Positions 8,819 to 18,312 of a stretch of DNA of 64,000 bases are shown piece by piece (positions within the stretch are counted from its first letter, which is position 1; each line of letters begins with the position of its first letter). Made by a program: the position numbers and the translations under genes. The notes under the pieces were generated by a model that ran no database searches, was not told the DNA's origin, and saw only the letters and a list, made by a program, of their open reading frames with translations. The DNA comes from Brumimicrobium ulvae (GTDB lineage: Bacteria; Bacteroidota; Bacteroidia; Flavobacteriales_D; Crocinitomicaceae). The stretch is from NCBI RefSeq assembly GCF_947504225.1, contig NZ_CANNGT010000009.1, forward strand, positions 62,001 through 126,000, read 5' to 3'.

Positions 8819-9484
8819 ATGGCAGTTAAAAAAAATCCAGAAGTTGATAATGAACGCTTGAGAGTACCTCTAATATTTTTAGGGTTTTTTATCGTAGGAA
8901 GTTTGATTACATTATCTTTTTCATTTAAAAACAAAGTTGAAATTGTTTTAGGAGATAGAGATAATCAAGCTGTTCAAGAGATTCCAGAACAAGAAGAACT
9001 CGTTGAAGAAGATGAACCAGAACCTGTTGTTCAAGAAGTTCAAGATTTAGAAGTTCAAGAAGAACCAACAGAGGAAATCGAAGTCATTGAAAGTAAAGAT
9101 GAGGACATTAAGCCAGACATTAAGCTTGAGAAAATCGAAGAAGAACCAGATATTCCAGCTCCACCAGCTGAAATTGTTGATTATCCAGATGTTGAGGCAG
9201 GATTCCCAGGAGGAGCGGCTGCAATGAAACAATTCCTTGCAGATAACATTAAATATCCAGAAATCGCAATGGAGCTTGGTGACCAAGGTCGTGTTTTTAT
9301 CGAGTTTGTTGTGAATAAAGATGGATCGATCGAACAAGTAAAAGTGTTAAGAGGTGTGTCGAAAGAAATTGATATAGAAGCTAGACGAGTAGTGAGGAAA
9401 ATGCCTAAATGGCAACCTGCTGAGTCAAATGGTGAACCGGTACGTGCAAGATGCCGTATTCCAATTAACTTTATTCTTCAATAA
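8819..9484 (+). CDS. Energy transducer TonB (first copy)
   Basis: The 221-residue protein has a short cytoplasmic N-terminus, one membrane helix (about residues 16-36), a Glu/Pro/Val-rich periplasmic linker, and a C-terminal TonB domain from about residue 130 with YPEIAMELGDQGRVFIEFVVNKDGSIE-like sequence. It couples the inner-membrane proton gradient to outer-membrane receptors together with ExbB and ExbD, which are not in the window. The ATG at 8819 is preferred over the TTG two codons upstream because it gives MAVKKNPE, parallel to MENKNPKF of the second TonB at 27 kb. A terminator follows. Confidence 0.9.
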   Translation: MAVKKNPEVDNERLRVPLIFLGFFIVGSLITLSFSFKNKVEIVLGDRDNQAVQEIPEQEELVEEDEPEPVVQEVQDLEVQEEPTEEIEVIESKDEDIKPDIKLEKIEEEPDIPAPPAEIVDYPDVEAGFPGGAAAMKQFLADNIKYPEIAMELGDQGRVFIEFVVNKDGSIEQVKVLRGVSKEIDIEARRVVRKMPKWQPAESNGEPVRARCRIPINFILQ

Positions 9485-9503
9485 TATTGTATTTTAATAC
9501 ATG

Positions 9504-9532
9504 AAAAGTCTATCTCACGGTAGACTTTTTTT
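9504..9532 (+). terminator. Intrinsic terminator after tonB copy 1
   Basis: AAAAGTCTA (9504-9512) pairs perfectly with TAGACTTTT (9521-9529), and a T run follows. Confidence 0.85.
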
Positions 9533-9576
9533 ATAAGCAAAAATGTGTAACTTGGACAGTGAAAAAAGGAAAGGAT

Positions 9577-10305
9577 ATGTGGACAAAAAAAGAAGTATGC
9601 GGTTTAGTTGATTTAACCTCGCTTAATGCTTATGATTCTGTAAAAAGTATAGACCAATTTCTTGATCAAGCACTTTCATACAAAACGAAGGGTTTCCAAG
9701 TCGCTGCGATTTGTCTTTATCCTAATTTTGCCGCTCAAGCTGTGAATACGCTTCAAAATACTTCAATCAAAACTGCAGTTGTAGCAGGAAACTTCCCAAA
9801 TTCACAAGGGTTTTTATCCACGAAGTTGAATGAATGTGAATTGGCACTGGAAGCAGGTGTTGATGAGGTCGATATTGTACTCAATTTAGGTGCATTTGAT
9901 GATGGTGATTATGATCATGTAGTGAATGAAGTCAAAGCATTTAAAGGTCTAATGCCCAATAAATGTCTAAAGGTTATTCTAGAAACAGGATACTTAAAAA
10001 CATCAGATCGCATTAAGTTGGCAAGTGAATTGGCCATTGAAGGTGGTGCAGATTTCATCAAAACTTCTACTGGAAAAGAATTTCCTGGTGCTACTTTTGA
10101 AGCCGTTGATGTTATGGCTAAAGTCATCTCCAAGTTAAGCCCTTCACATACGGTTGGACTTAAAATAAGTGGAGGTGTTCGTACCTACGATGACGCATTG
10201 AGATACCTAGAAGTGGTAGAAAAACACCTTGGTGGCGCATTTATAACACCAGAATTATTGAGAATCGGAGCGAGTTCTTTGGTTACAAACTTGATGAATG
10301 ACTGA
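9577..10305 (+). CDS. deoC: Deoxyribose-phosphate aldolase
   Basis: The 242-residue class I aldolase cleaves 2-deoxyribose-5-phosphate to glyceraldehyde-3-phosphate and acetaldehyde in deoxynucleoside catabolism. The Schiff-base Lys162 is in ADFIKTSTGKEFPGAT, the catalytic Asp99 in VDEVDIVLNLG and Lys196 in GLKISGG. I choose the ATG at 9577 because AAAGGAAAGG just upstream resembles a Shine-Dalgarno sequence; a GTG 18 bases earlier is possible. It heads a run with cysQ (8-base overlap) and two outer-membrane genes. Confidence 0.92.
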   Translation: MWTKKEVCGLVDLTSLNAYDSVKSIDQFLDQALSYKTKGFQVAAICLYPNFAAQAVNTLQNTSIKTAVVAGNFPNSQGFLSTKLNECELALEAGVDEVDIVLNLGAFDDGDYDHVVNEVKAFKGLMPNKCLKVILETGYLKTSDRIKLASELAIEGGADFIKTSTGKEFPGATFEAVDVMAKVISKLSPSHTVGLKISGGVRTYDDALRYLEVVEKHLGGAFITPELLRIGASSLVTNLMND

Positions 10306-11119
10306 TCTTTTTAAGCAATATAAAGTAACTATTACTGCCGCCTTAGAAGCTTCAGAAGCCATAATGAAGATCTATGCTGGAGATTTTGAACGCATAGAAA
10401 AAGAGGACGGAAGTCCTGTAACGATCGCAGATTTATCAGCTTCAAAAATCATTAGGAAACATTTACTTCCTACAGGAATCCCCATTACTGGTGAAGAAGC
10501 GGAAAAACATCCCTTTTCTGTTCGCAAGTCTTGGAAACATTTGTGGTGTGTTGACCCACTTGATGGTACAAAAGAATTCATTAAAAAGAATGGTGAATTT
10601 GTTGTAAATATTGCGCTTATAGAAAATTCGAAACCAGTTTTTGGACTCATTGCTTCCCCAATTAGCAAAGAAATTATTCTTGGAAACGAAAAAAGTGGCG
10701 CTTTTCAAACTTCATTTGAAAATGCACTTGAACCAAGGAAATGGGAACCACTAAAGTATCTTTCTTCAACCAATTCTCCCATTCAATTAATCTCTTCCAG
10801 AAGTCATTACTCTGGGAATCTTCAAAAGTTAGTAGATGAAATTGAAGTTGAGTATGGTCCAGTGGAACGCACCGCTATGGGCTCGGCCTTAAAGTTTTTC
10901 GAGTTGGTTAATAACAGAGCCGATGTTTATCCAAGGTTTGCACCAACAATGGAATGGGATATTGCAGCAGGACAAGCTATTTACGAAGCGATTGGAGGTA
11001 AAGTAATCAATGTCAATACCGGAAAACCGCTTGTTTACAATAAGGAAAACTTGAAAAACCCTCATTTTATTGCTTCAAATTCACTCCTTAATATTTCTCT
11101 AGATTCCTTCCAACAATGA
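10298..11119 (+). CDS. cysQ: 3'(2'),5'-bisphosphate nucleotidase CysQ
   Basis: The 273-residue magnesium-dependent phosphatase of the inositol-monophosphatase fold recycles 3'-phosphoadenosine 5'-phosphate made in sulfate assimilation. The metal site is explicit: GEEAE, then WCVDPLDGTKEFIKKNGEFVVNIALI (the DPLDGTKEF signature separates CysQ from inositol phosphatases), and late in the chain MEWDIAAGQAI. It overlaps deoC by 8 bases at its start, and its TGA overlaps the next ATG (ATGA), so translation through the run is coupled. Confidence 0.92.
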   Translation: MTDLFKQYKVTITAALEASEAIMKIYAGDFERIEKEDGSPVTIADLSASKIIRKHLLPTGIPITGEEAEKHPFSVRKSWKHLWCVDPLDGTKEFIKKNGEFVVNIALIENSKPVFGLIASPISKEIILGNEKSGAFQTSFENALEPRKWEPLKYLSSTNSPIQLISSRSHYSGNLQKLVDEIEVEYGPVERTAMGSALKFFELVNNRADVYPRFAPTMEWDIAAGQAIYEAIGGKVINVNTGKPLVYNKENLKNPHFIASNSLLNISLDSFQQ

Positions 11120-12690
11120 TTTCAACTCATCGACATGAAGTTTTGCTGTGTGTTATCTTTTTGATGAGCTTTTTTACTTGGAGTCAGGAAATACTCACTT
11201 CTCCAGCAAGTAATATCAAGGATAAAGTGTTGTTTTCAGAAGAAAATCAAAGCGTTATAGGAAATGGATTTTTTCCAATTTCTTATTCAGATGCCAACTT
11301 TAGTCTTCCAGAAAAAGATACAACCCGTTCCTGGGTCGCTAGAAAATTATTTACAGAACACTTTGTTCAAAAGTCAGGCGAAGATTTCTTCTTGGCGGTT
11401 GATCCTTTGTTGAATATGTCCATTGGAAAAGAGCAGTTGCAAAACACATCCGATTATCTTTTTCAAAACACTCGAGGTGTTCAAGCTTTTGGTCATCTTA
11501 AAAACAAACTGTCTTTTTATACTGCGTTTTACGAGAATCAAGCGCGATTTGTGAACTATCAAAGTGATTATTTTACAGAAAGAGGGGAGTATTATCCAAG
11601 TAACGGAACATATACACAAAGCAATGCCGTTGTTCCAAACGGAGGAAGAACTAAACCTTTTAAATCTAATGGTTTTGATTATGCTTCAGCTATAAGTTAT
11701 GTGCGCTTAACACCAGTAAAACAATTGTCGATCCAGTTTGGAAATGCTCCGAGGTTTTTTGGATGGGGTCACCGCTCTTTGTTATTGTCTGATAATTCTT
11801 ACAACTACACCCACCTTTCTATCGATTGGGAAATTACGAAGCATTTAAGTTATACTTTCATTCGTGGAAAGCAGTTGAATTTAAGAAGAAAGGTTCATTC
11901 TACTATGGTGGAGTCGCCCTACGAAAGAAAAGGAATAGGAGTTCATTACTTAAGTTATCGTCCCGCTCCTTCTTTGGTGATTGGCCTTTTCGAATCAACT
12001 GTTTATTTAAGGGATGAAGCAATGTCGAGTCAAAGGGTTAATCCAATGTTTTACCAGCCAGTAATAGGTGTAAATTCTCTTGCAATAGGCAGTGAAATTG
12101 CTGACATGAAAAACATTGTAGGATTAAATTTAGCTTGGCGCTTTCATAAAAACCATATGATATACGGACAAGCGGTAAGTGATGATTTCTCTAATCTAGA
12201 ATATGGTTTTCAATTGGGCTACAGAACGGGGAATACTTTTGGAATAAAAAACTTACGTTTTCAAATTGAGTTTAATCATGCTTCTAGTCACCTTTATGCT
12301 GCCAATAATCAACGTATGGCCTATACTCATTTTAATCTGCCTTTGGCCCATACCTTAGGAAATGGATTTGATGAATTTGTTGTTCGCGCAGGATATCAAT
12401 GGAAAGGTCTTTTTGTTGAAGCTGCATTGGTGTACTACGAATCGTATCAGCCCATGGATGGAAAAAGTAATTTGTTCAAATCCAAGGTGATGGCATTTAG
12501 CGATGATGACACCAGCGTTTTAAATGGAAATGTAGAGTTGGGGTATGAGGTGAATCCAGCAACTCAATTAAGGGTTTTTGTGAATGCCAATTATCGCTCC
12601 AGTTCTTCTGTTTTAGGAGGGGATGTGAGCTATGGTGTTATTTCATTCGGCTTGCGTTCAGCATTAAGTAATCAATACTTTGACTTCTAA
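11116..12690 (+). CDS. RemB/Wzi-like outer-membrane protein (first of tandem pair)
   Basis: The product has 524 residues. A signal peptide ends near SFFTWSQ and is followed by a beta-rich chain rich in aromatic alternation, as in a monomeric barrel. The segment FGNAPRFFGWGHRSLLLSDNS resembles the conserved core of Bacteroidota RemB/Wzi-type proteins (capsule assembly, or the mobile adhesin class reported for Flavobacterium gliding). FYQPVIGVNSLAIGSE also fits. It overlaps cysQ by ATGA and its own stop overlaps the next start by one base. A surface-polysaccharide or motility role is inference. Confidence 0.65.
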   Translation: MISTHRHEVLLCVIFLMSFFTWSQEILTSPASNIKDKVLFSEENQSVIGNGFFPISYSDANFSLPEKDTTRSWVARKLFTEHFVQKSGEDFFLAVDPLLNMSIGKEQLQNTSDYLFQNTRGVQAFGHLKNKLSFYTAFYENQARFVNYQSDYFTERGEYYPSNGTYTQSNAVVPNGGRTKPFKSNGFDYASAISYVRLTPVKQLSIQFGNAPRFFGWGHRSLLLSDNSYNYTHLSIDWEITKHLSYTFIRGKQLNLRRKVHSTMVESPYERKGIGVHYLSYRPAPSLVIGLFESTVYLRDEAMSSQRVNPMFYQPVIGVNSLAIGSEIADMKNIVGLNLAWRFHKNHMIYGQAVSDDFSNLEYGFQLGYRTGNTFGIKNLRFQIEFNHASSHLYAANNQRMAYTHFNLPLAHTLGNGFDEFVVRAGYQWKGLFVEAALVYYESYQPMDGKSNLFKSKVMAFSDDDTSVLNGNVELGYEVNPATQLRVFVNANYRSSSSVLGGDVSYGVISFGLRSALSNQYFDF

Positions 12691-14192
12691 TGAAAAAGAG
12701 ACTATCCATAGCATTTTTATTCCATGTTTTGTTCGTTTTTGGACAGGAAGCAATTCAATCAGAAGTGAATTACCTTAATTATGACCCTTTTTATGGAAAT
12801 GATTCAATAGCTTCAGGTCCCGTTTTTCCTTCTCTTTCTTCACCTGAAGAAGTTGGATATTCTTTGCCGTGGGTTTCTAAACAGAAAAAATATTCATCCA
12901 ATTACCTGCGGGTTTTTCCAGTGGTGAACTTTATGGGGTCCTACCTTACAGACCAATACAATTCAAATTCCTTTTTGAATGGAGCGGGCTTTGGAATCAC
13001 AGGTCAATTTTCACGAAAGTTTTATGCAAGATTAATACTCAATGGAAACTATAGCGGCCACGAGGGGAGTGACTTCGCTTATTCAGGTGCTTATCATACT
13101 GATTTTTGGGAAAATAAAAACCAAGACTATACGCTCGGGTTACAGCCTCGTATGCGTTTAAGTTACACACCTTACGATTTCATTAATATTCAGGCTGGAA
13201 TAGATCAAAATTTTATAGGTCAAGGAAAAAGATCAATGCTCTTAGGAGATTATGGAGCGCCTTATCCATTTGTTCAGTTGAGAACCAAAATTTGGAAGAT
13301 TGAAATGGTTAACATCTACCAGTTTTTTAAAGAAGATCAAAATGCACAATTCACACGTAAGTTCGCTTCAACACATTTTTTTAATTACAAAGTGACCAAA
13401 AATCTACAAATCGGAGTGTTTGAATCGGTGGTTTTCGCACCTAAAGATACCTTACTGAACAGAGGATATGAGGTTGCTTACTTAAATCCATTTTTGTTTT
13501 ATCGTCCAACAGAATATGGATTAGGTTCTCAAGACAGACTTTTGATAGGCTTAAACACCAGCTATTCATTTGAGCAGGTTATGATTTACGGTCAATTGGC
13601 GATTGATGATTTTGTGCTCAAAGAACTTACAAGTCGTAGTCGATGGTGGGCCAATAAGTACAGTGGTCAAATTGGATTAAAAGGGAAAGCGGACTTATCA
13701 ATTGGAAATTTAAGGTGGCTAACAGAGCTCAACTTTGCTCGTCCATTCATATATTCGCACCTAAATGAATCAACAAACTATGGGAATCAAGGTAGGCCTT
13801 TAGCACATCCATTGGGTTCTAATTTTGTAGAAGTTTATGCTGAGACAAGTCTTAAATTTACTCCTCAATTAACAATCAAAGGGAGACTGTTTTTTGTCCA
13901 ACAAGGAGGAGGAGATAGCAATGATACCTTGTCTTTTGGTTCTGATGTGTACCAACCTTATACAGATCGACCTTACGAATATGGATATAAGATTGGAGGG
14001 AATGGAAAAATCAATCGACTTCATTTTTCTGCAGAAATCAATTATGAATTGTTTAAGAAATTGAAAATAAATGCTTTTGTTCGTCCAGGAATTGAAGTAA
14101 ACAACCTTTCTAAACAAGGGTATAAAGCACATGTGATTATGTATGGAGGTATACGTACCCAATTATGGAATGATCACTCTTTTGATTTTTAA
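12690..14192 (+). CDS. RemB/Wzi-like outer-membrane protein (second of tandem pair)
   Basis: The 500-residue paralogue of the preceding gene has a signal peptide (MKKRLSIAFLFHVLFVFGQ) and then a predicted barrel. The diagnostic segment is IQAGIDQNFIGQGKRSMLLGDYG, aligned with the FFGWGHRSLLLSDNS region of its neighbour. Both proteins end in the same form (QLWNDHSFDF here, ALSNQYFDF upstream), which points to tandem duplication and divergence. The stop and start codons overlap (TAATG), so the two are probably made together. The exact ligand or partner is unknown. Confidence 0.65.
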   Translation: MKKRLSIAFLFHVLFVFGQEAIQSEVNYLNYDPFYGNDSIASGPVFPSLSSPEEVGYSLPWVSKQKKYSSNYLRVFPVVNFMGSYLTDQYNSNSFLNGAGFGITGQFSRKFYARLILNGNYSGHEGSDFAYSGAYHTDFWENKNQDYTLGLQPRMRLSYTPYDFINIQAGIDQNFIGQGKRSMLLGDYGAPYPFVQLRTKIWKIEMVNIYQFFKEDQNAQFTRKFASTHFFNYKVTKNLQIGVFESVVFAPKDTLLNRGYEVAYLNPFLFYRPTEYGLGSQDRLLIGLNTSYSFEQVMIYGQLAIDDFVLKELTSRSRWWANKYSGQIGLKGKADLSIGNLRWLTELNFARPFIYSHLNESTNYGNQGRPLAHPLGSNFVEVYAETSLKFTPQLTIKGRLFFVQQGGGDSNDTLSFGSDVYQPYTDRPYEYGYKIGGNGKINRLHFSAEINYELFKKLKINAFVRPGIEVNNLSKQGYKAHVIMYGGIRTQLWNDHSFDF

Positions 14193-14242
14193 TTTACTTT
14201 TTTCAAGTAATTGCATTACTTTTAGTTCAAACATCTACTCAA

Positions 14243-15139
14243 ATGAATGAAATTCTAAAGACTGAAGAAATTCGGAAGTCTTATAAAAAAGTTGAAGCTC
14301 TAAAAGGACTAAGCATCACTGTTCAAAAAGGTCAAATCTATGGAATACTTGGTCCAAACGGAAGTGGAAAAACAACAACCTTAGGGATTATCCTCGGAGT
14401 TATACAATCTGATGGAGGCAGTTTTAGTTGGTTTGGAAAAGGAGAATTAGACGTAAACCGTAAAAACATTGGTGCGCTTTTAGAAACGCCAAATTTCTAT
14501 CCCTATCTAAATGCCATTGACAATTTAAAGATTGTGGCTACCATTAAGTCTTTAGACAATATTTCTGAACGCATTGAGAGGGTGTTGAGGCGCGTGGATC
14601 TTTGGAAAAGGAAAAAGGCTCAATTCAAGACCTATTCTTTAGGAATGAAACAACGTTTAGCCATTGCAAGTGCAATTCTTGCAGATCCAGAGGTCCTTGT
14701 TTTAGATGAACCTACCAATGGATTAGACCCTCAAGGAATTGCTGAAATTCGAGATTTAATTTTGGACATTGCAAAAGAAGGAAAGACCATTATTATTGCT
14801 TCGCACATTCTTGATGAGATAGAAAAAATGTGTACGCATGTGGCCATTTTAAAGAATGGAGAGTTGATCACAGAAGCAACATTAGACGAAATAATGATTC
14901 AAGACAAGGTTTTATGTATAGGGTCCGATAACATCGAAGAATTAAAGTTTGCCATCACCGAAATTCCAGCGTTGAAGTTTTTACAAGATTTAGCGCCAAA
15001 TATTTTGGTGAGTGTTGATGGTGATATCCCCAATGCTTTAGTCAATAAAATGCTGGCAGAAAAAGGAGTTTATTTGAATACCTTGATGCTCCATAGGAAA
15101 AATTTAGAATCAACATTCTTAGAAATTGTCAACTCATGA
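14243..15139 (+). CDS. ABC transporter ATP-binding protein
   Basis: The 298-residue ATPase has Walker A GPNGSGKTTT near residues 38-47, signature YSLGMKQRLAIA near 133-144, Walker B VLVLDEPTNGLDP near 153-165, and a switch His in IASHILDE. The Q-loop region lacks a strong Gln and reads ALLETPNFYPYL, usual for the DrrA/NatA/BcrA-type exporters. A C-terminal extension of about 80 residues follows. It overlaps the permease gene by ATGA, so the complex is a two-gene exporter. The substrate cannot be read from the sequence. Confidence 0.9.
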   Translation: MNEILKTEEIRKSYKKVEALKGLSITVQKGQIYGILGPNGSGKTTTLGIILGVIQSDGGSFSWFGKGELDVNRKNIGALLETPNFYPYLNAIDNLKIVATIKSLDNISERIERVLRRVDLWKRKKAQFKTYSLGMKQRLAIASAILADPEVLVLDEPTNGLDPQGIAEIRDLILDIAKEGKTIIIASHILDEIEKMCTHVAILKNGELITEATLDEIMIQDKVLCIGSDNIEELKFAITEIPALKFLQDLAPNILVSVDGDIPNALVNKMLAEKGVYLNTLMLHRKNLESTFLEIVNS

Positions 15140-15939
15140 AACAGCTACTTACCATAGAATTTATCAAGCTACGCAAGTTAAAATCATTGCAAATTATCTT
15201 TTTGATTTATGCGGTAATTTCTCCCGTAGCGATTTACACCATTTCGAAATTCATCACGAATTTCATGACTTTCTTCTTACCAAAGGACTACTCTCCTTTT
15301 GCATTTCCAGATGTTTGGGCAGTTGCAACTTATTCAGCGAGTTATTTTAATATCCTCATGGGGGTTTTAGCAGTGATAATTATCAGCAATGAATACACCT
15401 ATAAAACACTAAGACAACATGTAATTGATGGATTATCGATAAAAAAAGCAATTCTTGGAAAGTTCCTTGTGTTGTTATCTTTTTCCATTATCATAACGTT
15501 GTACACTTTCTTGACAGGGCTGCTTTTTGGTTTGGCAAACACTACAACAGAAAGCACTTTTATGAGTGGAATTGACAGCATAGGCTTGTACTTTATTCAA
15601 ACCATGTGCTATTTTAGTTTCGCATTTTTTATAGCGGTTTTAGTTAAAAGAACAGCTGTTTCAATCACCTTGTTTATCCTTTCTTTTATCACAGAAACAA
15701 TCATTGGAATTTCAATTTCATTGGGTGGCTTTCAAACTTTCTATGCTTACATGCCAATGAATGCCTTCTCCAAGCTAACTCCATTCCCTATTCTCAAGGA
15801 AATGATAGCAGCAGGACAAGAAAGAAACGGAAATGTTCCAGTTATATTGGATACTCCGATTAATGTCGCCGTTTGCTTAGCCTATATGGTGTTGTTTTTC
15901 CTTGTTGCTTATTTTACTTTAAAGCGAAGAGACCTATAG
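15136..15939 (+). CDS. ABC transporter permease
   Basis: The 267-residue membrane protein has six predicted helices and the ABC-2-type layout: a short cytoplasmic N-terminus rich in Lys (LRKLKSLQ), a coupling region with IIISNEYTYKTLRQHVIDGLSIKKAILGK, and a last helix followed by LKRRDL. The coupling motif NEYxxxTxR is characteristic of ABC-2 permeases. It partners with the ATPase it overlaps. The gene ends only two bases from the convergent OmpA gene, so the two transcripts must overlap at their 3' ends. Confidence 0.88.
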   Translation: MKQLLTIEFIKLRKLKSLQIIFLIYAVISPVAIYTISKFITNFMTFFLPKDYSPFAFPDVWAVATYSASYFNILMGVLAVIIISNEYTYKTLRQHVIDGLSIKKAILGKFLVLLSFSIIITLYTFLTGLLFGLANTTTESTFMSGIDSIGLYFIQTMCYFSFAFFIAVLVKRTAVSITLFILSFITETIIGISISLGGFQTFYAYMPMNAFSKLTPFPILKEMIAAGQERNGNVPVILDTPINVAVCLAYMVLFFLVAYFTLKRRDL

Positions 15940-15941
15940 TG

Positions 15942-16904
15942 TTATTTTGAAATTAATTCGAATAAAGCATCTAATCTTGGAGCAATAATGACTTCAATTC
16001 TTCTGTTTTTTGATTTGTCATTTGCATCAACAGGATGATATTGAGAACGACCAGAGGCAGATAAAATTGCTGGGTTTATATCTGTGTTCTCAGTCATAAT
16101 TCCTACCACTGAGGTTGCACGAAGAACAGACAGTTCCCAGTTGTTTTTTGGGTGTGTACCACTTGCCAGTCGGTCTGTGTCGGTATGACCTTCAACAATG
16201 ATTTCTAATTGATCATCACCTTCAATTGCTTTTGCTAATTGTATAATCGCTTTTCTTCCTTCAGCTTCAACAAAAGTACTCCCTGAGGCAAACAATAATT
16301 TTGCTTCAAGGCTAACGTATATTTTTCCATTGCGCTCCTCTACTTTTAATCCTTTGTTCTCGAATCCGCGCAGCGCTTGTGCAATTTTAGATTCTAATGC
16401 TTTTACGGCCATTTCTTGACGGCTGATCATTTCCTCAAGTTCTGCCACTCTTTGTTCACGGTCTGCAAGTAGTACTTGCTTATTTTTTAACTCTTTTTCT
16501 AAACTTAATAGTGCGTCTTCCTTGCGTTGCGTCTCAATAATTTTTGCTTCTAAATCTGCACGCATTCTTGCTAAGTGCTTAGCATCACTGTCTTTTATTT
16601 TATCTAGTTGCTTTTCAAATGAAGCGCCCATTGAAATAGCTTGTTGGTATTTTGCTTGCAATGAACGGTAAGATTTACCCAATTCTGTTGTATCAGATTT
16701 TAATTGAGTAATGTCTTTCTGCATTAAATTGGCCCTGGTTTGTACAGTTTTTAATTGCGCCTCATAATCTAATGAGGAGGTCTTGTATTTTTTTAATTCT
16801 TCACTGCAATTTTGTTCTTTTGCTAATAAATCATTGTACTTTTTGGCTGGAACACATGATCCAAGTCCAATTACTAATGTCAAAACTCCTAATATTAAAC
16901 GCAT
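15942..16904 (-). CDS. OmpA-family lipoprotein
   Basis: The 320-residue protein has a lipobox ending at Cys17 (GLGSC), a coiled coil from about residue 20 to 175, and a C-terminal OmpA/MotB domain. The peptidoglycan-binding signature is EIIVEGHTDTDRL...NWELSVLRATSVVGIM, with the conserved Asp and Arg that bind diaminopimelate, and the domain ends in NRRIEVIIAPR. It should tie the outer membrane to the cell wall. The long coiled coil, in place of a barrel, makes it a spacer-type OmpA protein. It is a single gene. Confidence 0.88.
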   Translation of the reverse strand: MRLILGVLTLVIGLGSCVPAKKYNDLLAKEQNCSEELKKYKTSSLDYEAQLKTVQTRANLMQKDITQLKSDTTELGKSYRSLQAKYQQAISMGASFEKQLDKIKDSDAKHLARMRADLEAKIIETQRKEDALLSLEKELKNKQVLLADREQRVAELEEMISRQEMAVKALESKIAQALRGFENKGLKVEERNGKIYVSLEAKLLFASGSTFVEAEGRKAIIQLAKAIEGDDQLEIIVEGHTDTDRLASGTHPKNNWELSVLRATSVVGIMTENTDINPAILSASGRSQYHPVDANDKSKNRRIEVIIAPRLDALFELISK

Positions 16905-17065
16905 AACTCTACTATTGATTCATTCGATACAAAGTTCGATAATGTTTACCTGCTTTATTCAATGATTGCAGATAATTTTAAACACTCCATTATTAATAAC
17001 AGTAATTAGGTCCTATTATTTTAAGAAATCATTGTAAGGCTGATGCTTAATGTGCTGTTTTTAGA

Positions 17066-18181
17066 TTAAAGATAGATCTCCTCTAAAACTTTACTTTCAT
17101 GTTCCCAGTTTTCGATTTGAGCAGCTTGCTTGCAATTTGCTTTGAGTTGCTCGAGTAAAACAGGATCTTTTAAAAGTGAATTGATGGTTTGTGCTACTCC
17201 TTTAGCACTGTGTTCAGGAATAATTCGGCCTACGTTATGTTTTTCGATTACTCGTCTTAATTCTACTAAATCGGAACTGATTACTGGAGTAGTGGTATGA
17301 ATGTAATCGAAAATCTTGTTGGGCAAGGAGAATCTATAGTTTGGATTGGTGTCCTTGTCTAGGCTCAAACCTAGATCTGCGTGATAAGTATAATTCATCA
17401 TTTGATCATAAGGAACCCTGCCAACGAAACGAACTTTATCTTCAAGATGATGTTCTTTTGTTAATTGCTTTAATTGTGGTATTACATCACCACTTCCAAC
17501 GATGAGAAACAGGGCCTGCTCAACTTCTTTCATGGCCAAAACCGCTTCCTCACCTCCTCGGTCAACATTAATTCCAGAGCCTTGAAGTATGATAATGTGT
17601 TTATCCTCGGGTAGATTTAATTCCTTTTTGCTGAGAATGGTTTTGGGTTGCCAAAGTTTCGAGACATTCCTTACTACTCGGACTTCTTTTTCATATTTTT
17701 TTGAATAAATATCGGCAATGGATTGATTGACGGTGTAAACAACTTCTAACTTGGGGAAAATCTTTTGTTCAATGGCCAACCAAACTTTCCTTACTTTTGG
17801 TCGAGCTGTTAACTCAGGAACTTCTGTGAACAATTCGTGGGTGTCATAAACCAAGCGTGACTTTCTTTTGAATTTATGTGCGCAATAATTAGCCAACAAA
17901 GAGTCTAAATCGTTACTCAACAGCACATCAAACTTACTGAAAAGTAAAAACCAAAATAAGCGCATGTTATAATTGGCATAAAACAATGCCCCTCGTGTAA
18001 AAACGAGTTTAAAACGTTTTATACTGTAGGGTCGATCAGTTATCGGTTGACTGTCCTTCAGTTTTCTACCGACCAAAAGTACTTGATACCCGTTATCATG
18101 AAGAAAAGAACAAACCTTGTGTACTCTTTGATCGGTATACAAGTCATTGGTTACAGAAACGATGATCTTTTTTGGTTTCAT
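17066..18181 (-). CDS. GT4-family (group 1) glycosyltransferase
   Basis: The 371-residue enzyme has the GT-B fold. The N-terminal Rossmann half starts IIVSVTNDLYTDQRVHKVCSFLHDNGYQVLLVGRK, a pattern I know from Bacteroidota surface-polysaccharide glycosyltransferases. The C-terminal half holds IILQGSGINVDRGGEEAVLAM, FLIVGSGD, VRFVGRVPYDQMMNYTYHADLGLSLD and a sugar-nucleotide-binding SLPNKIFDYIHTTTPVI. Donor and acceptor are unknown. It stands alone, not in a polysaccharide cluster. Its -7 box is only 5 bases before the ATG, so the mRNA is nearly leaderless. Confidence 0.85.
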   Translation of the reverse strand: MKPKKIIVSVTNDLYTDQRVHKVCSFLHDNGYQVLLVGRKLKDSQPITDRPYSIKRFKLVFTRGALFYANYNMRLFWFLLFSKFDVLLSNDLDSLLANYCAHKFKRKSRLVYDTHELFTEVPELTARPKVRKVWLAIEQKIFPKLEVVYTVNQSIADIYSKKYEKEVRVVRNVSKLWQPKTILSKKELNLPEDKHIIILQGSGINVDRGGEEAVLAMKEVEQALFLIVGSGDVIPQLKQLTKEHHLEDKVRFVGRVPYDQMMNYTYHADLGLSLDKDTNPNYRFSLPNKIFDYIHTTTPVISSDLVELRRVIEKHNVGRIIPEHSAKGVAQTINSLLKDPVLLEQLKANCKQAAQIENWEHESKVLEEIYL

Positions 18182-18186
18182 TTAGG

Positions 18187-18194
18187 CAAAAGTA
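18187..18194 (-). promoter_or_regulatory. -7 promoter box for the GT4 gene
   Basis: The minus strand reads TACTTTTG, 5 bases before the start codon. Confidence 0.4.
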
Positions 18195-18288
18195 ATATTA
18201 TTCACACATTCCGTCTACAAATAAATGAATTCACTATTGAATAATTAACTCCAACAGAATTTAAGTGATGTAAAACCAAGACTTTTCT

Positions 18289-18296
18289 TATTTTTG
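18289..18296 (+). promoter_or_regulatory. -7 promoter box for the fused isomerase gene
   Basis: TATTTTTG lies 16 bases before the start codon at 18313. Confidence 0.45.
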
Positions 18297-18312
18297 GATA
18301 AAATTTTTTGAT

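Noticed and set aside
15126-15350. Alternative reading frame overlapping the start of the ABC permease
   Set aside because: The frame starting at 15136 gives the membrane helices and NEYxxxTxR motif of ABC-2 permeases and overlaps the ATPase gene by ATGA. The other frame shows no family features.
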